DNA of 64,000 bases from Cenococcum geophilum 1.58 (Eukaryota > Ascomycota > Dothideomycetes > Gloniales > Gloniaceae). The position numbers and the translations under genes were made by a program. This document shows, piece by piece, positions 33,796 to 45,599 of the stretch. The DNA is taken from contig KV748178.1 in the NCBI GenBank assembly GCA_001692895.1, positions 3,272,536 through 3,336,535 of the forward strand. The letters are read 5' to 3'. The notes under the pieces are model-generated. The model was given only the letters and a program-made list of their open reading frames with translations. It had not been told where the DNA came from and did no database searches. Every line of letters starts with the position of its first letter. Within the stretch, counting starts at the first letter, position 1.

Positions 33796-34495
33796 CCTCT
33801 AACTTAAACCTAAATAGAAAGTAGAATAAGGGCTTTTATAACGCCTTATAGTTGCCTATAAAAGATAACTTATAGTTAAACCCGCTTAGGATACTGGCTT
33901 TTTTACCTATATAGGATCTAAACTAACTGGAATAAGGTTAAAGCTTACCTATAAAGAGATACCAGTCTTCACTATAGCTATTAATCCTATACTATACCTT
34001 CTTACGCTATTATACCTAAACCCCTAGCTTCTAGAGGAGGCGGCGGCGGCCCCTTTAAAAGAAGAGACTAAGGGGGAGGAGGTGGCGATTATAAGCCTCT
34101 TTAGGACTTGCGCCGCTTTAATAGACTACACCTACTAAAGCGGGCCACTATATAATAGTAAGTATAGGCGTTACTAGGCCTACTTACCTACTAGGAACCC
34201 TTTTTAGAGTAGGCCTAGTACTCCTTATCCCTTACTTAGCAAGCTAAGCACCAATTCTTTCCTATAAGCTGCTTATACAACTTCGTCTCTATAATCCTCC
34301 TAATATAAGAGGTATTCTTAGCGCCTATTAATACCAGAAGGTCTAACTACTATTTGCCCGCGACTATAGGTATATAGTTAATAGTAGCCTTTTTATGGAG
34401 GGCCTAGTTCTATAGAAGCCGCTATTAGTTTACTTACTAGGTGGCCATAAAGCTAGCCTAAATAAGGGGTAGTGGCAGGGCCGTAAGCGGCAGTG

Positions 34496-34567
<72 letters not shown>

Positions 34568-35560
34568 ATAGTAATAGTGGTGATGGTGGTAGAGGAGAAG
34601 GTAGTGGTAATAGTAATGGTAATCTATATACTATATTAGCTAACGTTTAAGATATAAGGTATTATAAAACGTATAGTAGATTAGGCCACAAGCTAATACT
34701 ACTATTATTATTATTACCGCTACCGAGAGGCAGTATAGAAGAGGGATAGGGGATAGAGATAGGGATAGGGGGAGTATAAGCGCGGTAAGGGCGAGGAGGG
34801 CTATAGAATTGGTTAGTAAACAGCCTCTCTAAGTAGGGAAGTAGTTAGAAGCTTAGGTTTAATTTACTAAAGCTTTAATTAACTACTTAGTAAGGAAAAT
34901 ACCTATAGAGGACGCTAGATATAATCTAAATATAGGGCTTTAGAATAAAGCGTAAAGGCGGCGGCGAGAATAGCCTCCTTACTAATTAAAAAGTTTACTA
35001 GGTGCGAAAGTACCTAGGCTATAGGGGGAGTTATTATAAACAATTTTTAAATAAATTGTTAGTGTTAGTATTATAAAGAAAAATAGGGGGCGTAGATAAC
35101 TATAAGTACTAGCTTATCTACTTTACCTTTATAAATATTTACCGCAATCTAACACTTATTTACCTTATATTATTAATTAAGTTACTAACATAAAACTTCT
35201 AAAGACTTTTATAAACTCCTAAACTAATTAAAAGACTCCTATAAATTCCTAGGCTAATTAAAATATTTTAAAATATTTTAAATAGATATTATAGGTTAAT
35301 AGGTAAGATTCTATATAAAATCTACTATATAAACTCCTACCAACTCCTACCAACTCCTAGACTAATTAGAACGCGCTATTATATAAAACTCTAAGCTATC
35401 TCTATCTACGATTTTATAAGGAAATTCTTTTTACCTCTTAGTATTTCTTTCCTAATACGCCTAGATCTAGTTTTTAGAGTAAATATAAATACTATATTTA
35501 TATTTATATTCCTCTCCTATATAACTATCTAACGTTTAATAGGCGAGTCCCTTTAGTTAC
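33796..35560. other. RIP-mutated region without an identified gene
   Basis: Open plus-strand stretches exist (around 34330-34470, MEGLVL.KPLLVYLLGGHKA) but no family is recognisable. Includes the AGT microsatellite, a GC-richer patch at about 34040-34130, and at 35200-35400 several degenerate CTCCTA(G/A)(G/A)C-AATTA motifs. Confidence 0.35.
34498..34568. repeat. (AGT)n microsatellite
   Basis: About 23 nearly uninterrupted AGT units, then degenerate AAT/GGT units to about 34620. In frame it would encode a serine-like run, so it may come from a low-complexity coding stretch. Confidence 0.92.
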
Positions 35561-37695
35561 TAGCTTATCTTTTCTAGCTAGGCGTTAAGACTACCTATAA
35601 TTAGGATATAGCTAGAACGGCGGGCTAAGAATTAAAAATAGCTATAACTTAAGAATTCAGAACAGCGACGACTTAAGAATTAAGATTAGCCGTAGCCTAG
35701 GAGTTAAGAACTGTAGTATCTTAAGTATTAGGAGTAGTAATATCCTAAAAGCCTATAGCGGACGTACTATACGTTATAGGTATAGATATTAGTCTCCAAA
35801 CATCCTTAAGTACCTATACCGCGCGTTTAATACCCTCTAGTATAGCTAGAAGTGGAGTACTAGGTAGAGAGCCTAGCGCGCTAATCCTATTAATAACTTA
35901 ACTTCTAAGTAGCAAAGCTAGTAAGTCTACTACGCTCCGTACTACCTTCTATATAGCAACTTAGATAGTAAAGCTATTATCCTATTACTAAATATACGTA
36001 GTATATTCTGCTAATATAGACGGCTGCTTTAGCAACTTATGTATTACTAAGGCCCTACCCTAAGTATCTTTTGCCTATCTCTACGCTAGATTATTCTTAT
36101 AAGTACTCCTAACTGCCTTAACTATACTCTTTAGTTACTTAATTAACTAATTACTATAGGTATTATAATATTGCTATAAGATAAGTAGAGGAGCTATACT
36201 TTTTAGGGAATCTATTATAAGTGTCTCTTAGAAGGTATTAGGCGTTTTCCTATTATATAGATATATAAGCTGCTAGTAATACTTCTCTTTTATAAATATA
36301 GATAATGGTATAGGGAAGCGTTAATATTTACTAGTGTATATTAACTCTACCTACTTAACAGCTTAATTATTAATAAACCCTAATATAATATTAGGCTGGG
36401 TGCTAGCCCTTAGCTAATAAAGTAGTGCTAGTGCTTTAGGGGCTAACGTAAACTTAAAAAATAGTAAAGGGTCACATTAATTATAGTACTAATTAGCTAG
36501 TACGCGAATAATATAGTCTAAGACTACTGGTAGTAACCTATTCTCTCCTAAAAAGGTAAGGAAGGCCTTTTAATAATATTTACCATTTATTATATCATTT
36601 TATTTAGCTAATAGCTTCTTATAACTAGCTATCTTAGCCCTTATCTAAAATAGAAGGTTACTATTAGCTATAGGTGCAGAATTATAACTTATGGCTAATT
36701 TCTCTAAGGTAATACTCTCTGCATTGCTAATATTACTAAGTGTAGTACTCTAAATAAGTTTACTCCGTTTATATCTAGTAGGTAAGCTATTACGTCCTCT
36801 TTAAGGCGCCTAGGTTAGCGGCTCTGCATATAGCGGTAGTAGTAGTTTCCATCGTAGCTTATCCACCCCCTCTATATTAAATACCCAGTACGATAGAAAG
36901 ATATAACCTATATTAGTGCGATTCTTCCCTTATTTGCCTTAACTAATTCGCTACTATATATTGCCTAGGCTATTTATAATTAGAAACCTCTAAATAATTA
37001 TACACTTAACATCTATAACATTTACGCCTATACTAAGTAAGGTTATAGCTATTATAATTTAGATAATAGAGAAGGGCTTTTTAAACTCTATATACCGCTA
37101 GTTGCGATTATACTCTTATATAGTAGCGGTAAACTCTTAAATTACGCTACTAATATAAAAGGCCTTATTGTTATTATTAGTCCCTTTTATATACGCCTTA
37201 AAATTTTAGAGTAGTATATTTTAGAGGTACTCTGCTACCTACTAAATAGATATTTAACCATTAATAAAGACTATTATCTTTAGTATCTATTTAGGTATAG
37301 GTACTCTATTACTATTTATATAGTTATCTAATAGAAAGTATAGGTTTTCCTATAAGTCTACCTTTTCTTTAGGAGTTAGTTATATATATAGATACATCCG
37401 GATAATTAATAGATGTTTTTATAACCTTAGTCTAGTATAGATAATAGCTAACTACTTAAAACCTAACGCGAAATAGGACTAGTTTCTCTACCTTTTTATT
37501 AAGAGTTATAGAATAGGTAAACTAGATTATACTTAGGCGGAGGATTATCTATAGCTTATCTAGTATTAAATAGGCCGGTTAAAAGCCTTCCTATTCCTTT
37601 ATAAGATAATATTTATTAATTATAACTAGCCTAATCTAAAACTATAACTCTAGCTTCTTTAAGGCATTCTAGAATAATTTTATTAACGCTTACTT

Positions 37696-37882
37696 TATTA
37701 CAATACGTGCCTGCTATTAAGGTACGAGGTACGTAGTGACTGTGTATAATTAATAAACGATATTATATAAGGATCTATATAGGAGGTAAGGCGGTATATA
37801 TACACATCGCTTAGGGGTTAGGTCTATACTCGTGTTATAATAATACTAAGTTATAATAACGTGTTAGGTTAGTGCCGTAACA
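37696..37882 (-). repeat. 3' LTR of the TRIM
   Basis: 187 bp, same length as the partner at 38887-39073; differences are transitions. Confidence 0.9.
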
Positions 37883-38886
37883 GTATATCCCCCTTTAGAA
37901 GGCAAACTCCTATAAGCTAAGTAATGGCAGTAAAAATATGGAAGTAAAAAAAAATAGACTATATATATCCTTATCCTTCCAGTCCTTAAAGGTTCTCGTC
38001 CTTTTAGTCCTTAAAGGTCCTCGTCCTTATAGTCCTTAAACCCTCCTACCTATATCCCTACTACATTACTCTCCGCTAGTGCTCGTCTTAAGTACTAAAT
38101 AAAGCTAAAGGTAAAGGGGTAAAATAAAGGAGATAAGAAAAATATAACCGCAGGGCGTAATTTTACGGATGTTAGCACTTAAAAGGCTCGGTTATGGAGA
38201 TTAAGGTTAAGGTATAAACTTAAAAGGCTTAGAGTATGGAGATTAAGGTTAAAGTATAGACTTAAAAGGCTTAGTAGTTATAGAGATTAAGGTTAAGGCG
38301 TAGACTTAAAAGGCTTGGAGTGCGAAGATTGAGGTTAAAACGTAGATTCTTATTACGGTAAACTTAAAGTAGTATTTATACGGATTTAAAGATAAAGATA
38401 AAGAAGAGATTGTAACGTATAGTCTTATACTATAATTAAAATACAAGGAATATAGCCCGTAGGGTATCTCCCTATAGCCGGCTTAGAAACTTAAACGTAA
38501 AGTAATAGTATAGCTAGAAACGGACTTAGAGACGGAGAGATCTATAACCTATAGTCTTATACTATAATCAGAACACGAGGAATATAGCCCATAGGGTGCA
38601 CTCCCTATAGCCGGCTTAGAAACTTAGGATATAAAGTAGTAGCATAGCTAGAAATAGACTTAGAGATAGAGATATAAGGAACATAGCCTATAGGGTAAAC
38701 TCCCTACAGCCGGCTTAGAAACTTAGGTGGATGGAAAGGAGATCGGTTTAAATGGATTTAATATATAGAGATTGTCGTAGAATAAGGGTAAGAATCCCGC
38801 CTAGGGTAGGGTCGTAGCTTTAGAACAGAGCTTTAGAATAGTGGAAACAAAGCCCTACCAGGGGCGTATAAGATAACACGACATAC

Positions 38887-39073
38887 TGTTACAGTACGTG
38901 CCTACTATTAAGGTACGAGGAACGTAGTAACTGTATATAATTAATAAACAATGTCGTGTAAGGATCTATATAGGAGGTGAGGCGGTATATATACACGTCG
39001 CTTAAGGGTTAGGTCTGTGCTCGTATTATAACAATACTAAGTTATAACAACGTGTTAGGTCAGTGCCGTAATA
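38887..39073 (-). repeat. 5' LTR of the TRIM
   Basis: 187 bp, starts TGTTACAGTACGTGCC and is followed by the target duplication TACTT. Confidence 0.9.
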
Positions 39074-39586
39074 TACTTAGGTCTAAGAAGTATATATATA
39101 TACCCCTCCTAGATCTTTACAATTAGAGATATTTCCTAACTTTTTATCTTAGTGTTAATAAGAACCAAATAAGAGCTATTTATCTTCTTAATATTATCTA
39201 GCTGCTTATCGCCTAGTTTATTTAATAAAATTATTTAAATAGTAATCTTCCCTATAAGGACAGAATATGTATAGAAGATTAGGCTTTTATTAAAGCTAGT
39301 ATAAGTAATAAGAAGAGTGTTACCTTTTCTAAATATAAGCTAATATAGAGTGTATACCTACTTATCGCGCGGCTTAAAGTTATTAAGCTATAGGTAGGTT
39401 TAAAGCATAATTCGCTAAAGGCAGAGGTTAATAACCTTATGCTAGAATGGTATATTCTCTATATACCCTACCTACTAAATAACTAACGGTAATTCTTTTA
39501 CGCTTAGTCTTTAAATTAACTAAAGAGTTTTTAGGATAAAACTATAATTAGCTAATATCTATATTACTAGGAGGAAATCCAATCTA

Positions 39587-39607
39587 CCACCTCGCTACGC
39601 GAGGTGG
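39587..39607 (-). repeat. Helitron 3' subterminal hairpin
   Basis: CCACCTCGC-TAC-GCGAGGTGG, perfect 9-bp arms, 16 nt from the CTAG terminus at 39567-39570. GC-rich and RIP-free although its surroundings are AT-rich. Confidence 0.75.
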
Positions 39608-39846
39608 CGTCTCGCTGTCTCGACTTAGGTGGCCTTTCGCTGTTTTAACTTAGGTGGCCTTTATATAATAATCGCGTAATATAGATTTATATAATAATCA
39701 CGTAATATATATTAATAATAGCTATTTATATTGTCGTTATTGTCGTTTTCTTCTTTAAGCAATAGTACTAGCACTACTATTACCACCATTACTACTACTA
39801 CCGCTACTGCTGCCGCTCCTACTTCTGCTCTTACTTCTACTCCCGC

Positions 39847-39875
39847 TGCTACTACTACTACTACTACTACTACCA
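39847..39875. repeat. (ACT)n microsatellite in the Helitron
   Basis: About nine ACT units following degenerate GCT/ACT triplets from about 39763. On the minus strand it would encode a serine-rich tract. Confidence 0.85.
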
Positions 39876-39899
39876 CATTACGAAAGCAAAACTTCTAGA

Positions 39900-42750
39900 T
39901 ATATAATATTGTCCGTTTCTATTTAATTTTGGGGAAGTAGTACTAAAATACTATTTATAGTAGTAACCTAAGAGTATAATATAGAGCTAACCGTGTATTA
40001 AAACCGGCATCTATAAATTAACGCCTATAAAGTTAAAAGACTAACCCTATAATTTATTTACGGTTATTATAAAAGATAAACGGATAGAAAACTACTGTTA
40101 ATTAATAATAAATGGCAGCTTACCTTTTATAGAAGATAGTATAATCTACGGGATAACCTATAGCTAGTTAGTAAAGGTACCGCTAAGAATACGGGCTTTA
40201 AAATAGCGGTAGCCTATCTAGGTAAAAACTATACGAGTACTATTATAGAGACCCTCTTTAAGATATAGGTTCCGTAAAAGAATAATTAAAGCGCTAACCT
40301 TAAGGCAAAGCCGTGTAGAAGGAAGGCCTATAGGGTTAAAGCTCTATAAAAGCTCTAGGGGGGGAGTATTTTTAATATTTAGATTGTCCCGTTCTATAGT
40401 ATCTATAAAGTAAAAAACGGACTTAGAGCCATTAAGTAAGTAGAGAATAGTATTATTAATAGTAGCAATGGTGTTATTACGGATGGTTAAGATAGCACGG
40501 CTATAGAATATATAGAGATTAATATACGCCTATTATAAAAGAGTAGGAGGGTAAATAAAGTTAATAAAAGGCTATAGACTGGTAAACTAGGCGATACTAA
40601 TAGGCAACTAAATACGGCTAGTAAGAGTAGGGTTATAAGAAAGACTACGGACCTAGGTAGTAAAGCGCTAATTTAGCTCGCTATCTAAAACGCGTATATT
40701 TTAGCGTAGCAATAAAATATAGAGGGAAGGCTATAAAAAGGACTGCCGTAAGTAGGCCACAATAATATTAGTATAGGTCCCCCGTTTTATAATAGGGAGG
40801 ATTTAAATAAAATTACTACCTAAAATAATGGGAACGCCGCTAAAAAGAGCTTAGGTACTAGAACGGACGTCTATAAGTATATAGTATACGGCTTTAAAGC
40901 AGTAACGGTGCTATATTAGCACTTCGTCCTAAATTATAAGGGTAGTAGAGCGCAGTAACTATGCTAGCTAGGAGTCTTTAGGCACATTACATACGGATTC
41001 CTTATATAGATTAATAGGAATGCAAAAATAGGAGTAGGCAGTTCGGCCGCTAGGTAGTAAAAGGGCAGCTATGCTAAAAAAAAGCGACGTAGAGAATAAT
41101 ACGGCTGCGGGAGCGGTAGTAGTGGTAAATGTAGTAGTAAAGAAAGGTTTTACTAGTGCCTGCGGGGCTGTGTAGAAAAAAAATAGGCGGTTTACGGGTC
41201 CATATCTATAGTAGTAGTAACTATAGTAAAATAGGCAGCCTAGTTAGAATTTAGCTGGGAACGCAGCTTTATAAAAAGGCGGCCTTCCTTAGTAGTATTA
41301 TAATTAAGCTCTACGGTAATAAGCGGGTTATTAACTATAAGGTCCCAGCGGTGCTATAGTAAAGGCAAAAAGTAATTTATAAGAGCTTTACTATAATTTG
41401 CAAGCATCTGCTAAATAAGATATAGGCCGTAATCTAGATATACATTATTAATACTACCTAGAAGATTAGGCCGACGCTTTAAAATATAAGGGAGATCGTT
41501 ATAAAGAGACGGCTTAAATTTTACCTAAAGGGCAAAAGGGTCGCTTACGGGGCTATAGACTAAGGTAGTTATAAAAAGAGACCGTAGTTAGGCGCTAGTA
41601 GCGAATACGGATACTTTCTATAGGTAGTTAACCTACTTACTATTATTATTAAGGAGCCCTAAAGCTACGTAAGCGGCTTAAAAGGTTAGGTAAATAGTAC
41701 TAGCGATAGTACGGAGGTGCTTAAAAAAGGTAGCGCCAGAAATAACGGTAAGTAGTAGCCGTAAATAATACCATTCGCTAGTAATAGGGCTGCAGTAATA
41801 TATACGGCCGATAATAGTATCCTTTAGGCGGACGCGGCGCTACTATTAGCGTGTTTTTACTATAAAGGTATATCTATAAGGGAAGTCCTAGTAAAGCGTA
41901 GCACGACCATCCATATTTTTGGAGTTATACTAAAACTAAATAGTTAAAGTTAAATGGGCTATTTTAAGGCGCTATTATAGGTCTTCTATAGACTCGTCCG
42001 GCTAAAAATAAATAGGCTACTAGCTAAGAAGGTATACGGCGAGCTATATTATAGGGGGGTATTCCTTATAAACTAAGAACTTATATAGCCGCTAAACGGC
42101 CTCTATAGGGCTAATATATCTGCTATAAAGGTACCTACTAATTTTATTATTATCGTTTAAGAGCTATACGGTTGTTTAGTCGGTCCCCTTATAAATATAC
42201 TTATAGATATACTTTATAGCATATATAGAGGCGCAGACCTTAACATTAATATAGGCCCTATACTTTACGCTAAGATAGGGATTATATAGTATAATCTAAC
42301 GGTTATTAAGGTTTATAGTAGTACTATTACCGCCTAGTATGCGGATAGGCTATAACCGTAAATTATTACGGCGGTAATACTAAGGGTAACTATTATTATA
42401 TACGGCCGTTGCGGGGTAGAATAGCTTTAAAAATCGCTTTAAGTAGGTTAGCAGACGGCCTAGAGTACTAGCAACTATATAGAGGGCGTTTAGGTTATTA
42501 GCACCGCAGGGCCTATAAACTATTATAGTCCGCATAATATTGGTAAGCTATTTATTAGGGTTATCCTAAGGCTGTAAGAGCTCTGTAAATATATAATAGT
42601 TAATAACTACGGGATCTATTAATGTATTACAGTCCTCTAGATATAAAAAGAGAAGAAGGTAAAAATGCGGTAGGCACTATTTTCAATATTTAATAGTCTA
42701 AGCGCAGCTAAGGAATCTATTAAAAATCTGCTTTTTCTTAAGGTCGTTTA
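39900..42750 (-). pseudogene. Helitron Rep-helicase (RepHel), RIP-inactivated
   Basis: Minus strand, in order. HUH motif region L-P-H-F-Y-L-L-L at about 42650-42670, where the second His is now Tyr (CAC to TAC). Then N-P-Y-L-S-V-K-Y-R-A-Y-I-N-V (about 42243-42290) and I-Y-A-I-K-Y-I-Y-K-Y-I-Y-K-G (42184-42235), the Rep tyrosine motif. The SIF1/PIF1-type helicase begins with S-P-A-G-T-S-K-T-F (about 41145-41175), a Walker A box with Gly to Ser changes. These blocks are diagnostic of Helitron RepHel proteins, which perform rolling-circle transposition. Stops throughout; inactive. Confidence 0.85.
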
Positions 42751-43330
42751 GAAGGTAGATAACCTTTATATAGAAAATACAGGCAACTAAATTAGGGCGG
42801 TTAATAGCGGTTTGGTAAGGTAAAAGCTTATAAGTAATTTCGTCCCACTATAGATTGGCCGTAAAAGTAATAAATAGGCTTAGACGGCTGTAACGGCGGA
42901 CTATTACTATAAAATCTTAGTAGTACTGGCTAATAAAACGGGCGCTGCTAAGGTAGTTTAAAGAAAGAATAACGCGGCGGCTGATAGAATTAGGGTTAAT
43001 ATCTCCGCGGGAGATAGCATCTATAATGCCATTATATAGGTCCGTATAGAGGTTAGACTAGTAGAAACGGATTTAGTTAAGCTTATTCTAGTTATATAGG
43101 GCCTAGGCATTAATAATATACTACTAAAATAGGCGCTAGAAGGCAAACGGCACGAATTTAGAGCTATTATAGATATAAAGATAAAACCGAAAGTAAGCTT
43201 ACTAAGGAAGGTAGTTATACTAGTAGGTATAGGAATTGCTACGGAGCTATATACTATAGTGCTAGCTAAGGTCGCCGTAAGGAAAGAGTAGTATATAATA
43301 TAGCGGTATATAGGCGGCGTGGTTTAAGTT

Positions 43331-43718
43331 AATATATACCCTCCTGTCAATTCCGGTTGTTAGCGCAGCTACGTCTACACGGCCTTTTTGTAGGGGAAGT
43401 TTTGGTATTTTTGCTGTTTAAGGGAAAGTAAGGCCGTGCAGACGTGGCTGCTGTTAGGTAAAACCTGAGTATATAGTTATATAGCTGCGAGGCACAGGTG
43501 ACTCGCATGCGACTCGCCTGTGAGGTACGTGCTCTACACGTGCCTAGGGAAACCCCTTCCTTACCTCGCACCTCAGACTCCTCCTTCTCCCTTAAGGATT
43601 CGTCTCTGTCTATACAATACACCTATTATTCTATTATTAGACTCCCTATCTACATCCTTACCTTACATTTAAATCCTTACCAATCCCCTTAGGAGGATAG
43701 CCGGTTTAATTTCCCACG
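43331..43718. other. GC-richer spacer with inverted repeats
   Basis: Inverted repeat 43365-43386 / 43430-43451 (GCAGCTACGTCTACACGGCC and partner, two transition mismatches) and a 30-bp near-palindrome at 43493-43522 (CACAGGTGACTCGCATGCGA...). One could belong to the Helitron 5' end or to the promoter or LTR of the following gag-like sequence. An open minus-strand frame (43347-43622) has no recognisable features. Confidence 0.45.
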
Positions 43719-44600
43719 ATGCCTCTAAAGATAAGATTAACGCCTACACTTAATGGTAATACGCCCGCGATATAACGGCAAAGCGCCTTAACATCTAGTG
43801 CAGATAAAAACGCTACTAGCACACTAGTAGAATCTAAGCCACCTTCCGAATCTTAAGATTAGACATCTACGAACGCTAGAGACTAGTTTGACTTATATAC
43901 CTAGGCTTAATAGGAGCTTAGTAAGGTTACTAGCGTCCTACTAAATACTACTAACCTAAAGGAGCTAGATGAGCTGGCTAATAAAATAGCTAACTTATGG
44001 AGTATTATTAATTTAATAAAGCCCTTCTATTGTCTCTCTAGTAAAGAGTATAAGTCGCGCAGCGAATGCATACGATAAATGAATCTTAACGCCCTGGTTA
44101 AGAAGTTACCGCCTAATATTAGTAGTACTACTTAACAGAAGTTTAACCGGTGGATTGCTGCAATTAAGAATTAATTTAAGATCTATAACACTAACTATAA
44201 CTGTAAGCGACGTACGCGCTAGGCCATTAAAGGTCTTATAAAAGAGAAGATAGTCGCCTAACTAGTGCATCGCCGCCTGGGCGCTAAAGATAAAGGTCCT
44301 CTACTATAGGACGAACTTAAGACTATAGTATAAGACCAGATTAAGAACCCTACAGTGAGATGCTTTAAAAATGCTACTATATATTATATAACTGTAATAA
44401 AGGAGAACTAGAAGTTCGACACCTTCTTAGCCCGTATGCGTAGCTTAGAGGACCTCTTCTTATACACCCCTTTTATCGACCCTAATTAACAGGTAGACTT
44501 TTGGTTCTTGCGCCTCCTAACCTACCTATAAGCAGAGCTCTTCCGTCAGAACTTTGCTGCACGGCTTACGGAAGATCGCGTAGTTGGCAGTAGCAAATCC
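43719..44600 (+). pseudogene. Retrotransposon gag-like relic
   Basis: From ATG at 43719 the plus strand reads M-P-L-K-I-R-L-T-P-T-L-N, then on across several TAG/TAA stops: ELDELANKIANLWSIINLIK, EYKSRSECIR, VKKLPPNISS, KKFNRWIAAI-like segments, and FDTFLARMRSLEDLFLYTPF near 44430. The pattern resembles gag proteins of fungal LTR elements, but no zinc knuckle or pol follows. The sequence is lost before the repeat block at 44945. Low certainty on the family. Confidence 0.35.
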
Positions 44601-44944
44601 TTGCGTTTGAAGCGCGGTCGTACCTTAAGCTCCGCAGGATTAGGTTCAGAGGACAGAACCTTAGGAAGGCGACGCTTTCCCAACCAAACTCTTGGGGTAG
44701 GTAGGAAGTAGTAACTGGGGTAGTAAATATAGTAGAGAGTAGTAAGTAAGAGTAGTAATAAGGGGTAGGAAAGAGGTTGGGATTTTTTAATAGGGTAGCA
44801 CGTGACCAGGACCAATTTCTTTAACCAATTAAAACCCGCTAAGACCCTTCGAATAATACAATATAGATAGGCGGCTCCACTGCCCTACCCTAAGCTCTAT
44901 ACTATTAACTCCGGCAATCTATATTCCTACTACCCATCTTCTTT
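44601..44944. other. Spacer without an identified gene
   Basis: An 89-codon minus-strand frame (44546-44815) overlaps the end of the gag-like relic and looks like chance. The TATAGTAGAGAGTAGTAAGTA region is low complexity. Confidence 0.4.
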
Positions 44945-45347
44945 TTTTTCCTTCTAAATTTTACTATTTAATTGGCCTAGAAGTTTATAGAAGTTTATAA
45001 AAGCTTATTTAATTAGCTTAGGAGTTTATAGGAGTTTATAGAAGTTTTTAAAGAGCGTACCTAGCTAATAACGCGCCATAAATATTATATAGGTGTAGTA
45101 TAATTAGGTAAGCTATTTATAATAGGGTATAAAAGGCGCCTTATAAAGTTTTATAGTAAATAAAGTTATAGTAGTAGAGTACAGTTACTGTATTAATAAG
45201 GCTAGTTAGGTAAAACTAGGTTTAAAAACACGTCTTTAAACTTTAAGGCTATACTTTACCGCCTAATATATTAGTTAGCTAGTTAAATTTACTAGAATAT
45301 ACTAATAGAGGATATTATAATTTAATTATATCGCAAAATATAACTAT
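44945..45347 (-). repeat. Dispersed repeat block, left part (split by gypsy D)
   Basis: The reverse complement matches about 15541-15835, RIP-mutated. It ends at the gypsy D target duplication ACTAT (45343-45347) and continues at 59298 on the other side. Several GGAGTTTATAG-type degenerate motifs (about 44970-45045). Confidence 0.75.
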
Positions 45348-45557
45348 TGTAACGGCGCTATCGTACGTTACCTGCCAAATTCTGCTATATTCTGCCGATC
45401 TGCGATTGGCCCGCCCAAAGCTAGCGCCTTAGCGGCCCACCCTATATATTTATTTACATCAGTCCTAGCAACCCCTTTTCCTTTTCTTTAGCTTAGTATT
45501 TTTGTAATATAGCATTCTATAAGCTTTGGTTCAGAGGCATTTATATAAGCCGTAATA
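45348..45557 (+). repeat. 5' LTR of gypsy D
   Basis: TGTAACGGCG...GCCGTAATA (CA end changed to TA). It starts with a segment carrying CTGCCAAATTCTGC, also found ahead of the 3' LTR at about 57508. Confidence 0.92.
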
Positions 45558-45599
45558 TTATACTAAGCTTACCCTACCTTACCTGGGAAGGCCTTAATA

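Larger units (their letters stand above)
37696..39073 (-). mobile_element. TRIM: 1,378-bp non-autonomous LTR retrotransposon
   Basis: Two 187-bp LTRs (37696-37882; 38887-39073) of form TGTTAC...GTAACA, with TG/CA changed to TA in places, flanked by the 5-bp duplication TACTT (37691-37695; 39074-39078). A pyrimidine run beside the left LTR (about 37888-37895) is a minus-strand polypurine tract. The 1,004-bp interior has no coding frame but holds tandem repeats: about 50-bp units (38180-38345, ACTTAAAAGGCTTAG...GGAGATTAAGG) and about 120-bp units (38450-38725). Confidence 0.9.
36500..39560 (-). pseudogene. RecQ/DEAD-type helicase pseudogene, interrupted by a TRIM
   Basis: Minus strand. From about 39341: L-R-K-G-N-T-L-L-I-T-Y-T-S-F-N-K-S, a motif I in which the Walker-type G-K-S has become N-K-S, followed by the IIL.NKLGDKQLDNIKKI segment typical of fungal RecQ-like helicases. 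The reading reaches 39079, is broken by the TRIM (37696-39073), and resumes below 37695. Motif V-like A-I-T-L-L-S-I-G-V-N-V lies at about 37000-37065, and motif VI-like Q-R-I-S-Q-G-K then G-K-N-R-T-N-I-G-Y-I at about 36900-36970. Fungal genomes often carry many RecQ-like copies in subtelomeres or mobile elements. Frequent RIP stops make it dead. The N-terminus is cut off by the Helitron end at 39567. Nothing identifiable remains at 35560-36500. Confidence 0.65.
39567..43330 (-). mobile_element. Helitron relic (right boundary uncertain)
   Basis: Minus-strand Rep/helicase coding remnants (see the pseudogene entry). At the left, the minus strand ends with a 9-bp-arm hairpin (39587-39607), then 16 nt, then CTAG followed by T: the classic Helitron 3' terminus at an AT target. 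The 5' TC end should lie somewhere after about 43330 but could not be fixed. It abuts the helicase pseudogene and appears to have inserted in or near its 5' part. Confidence 0.75.

Noticed and set aside
39587..39607. The GC hairpin as a rho-independent terminator
   Set aside because: Eukaryotic context, no U-run, and the CTAG spacing fits a Helitron 3' end.
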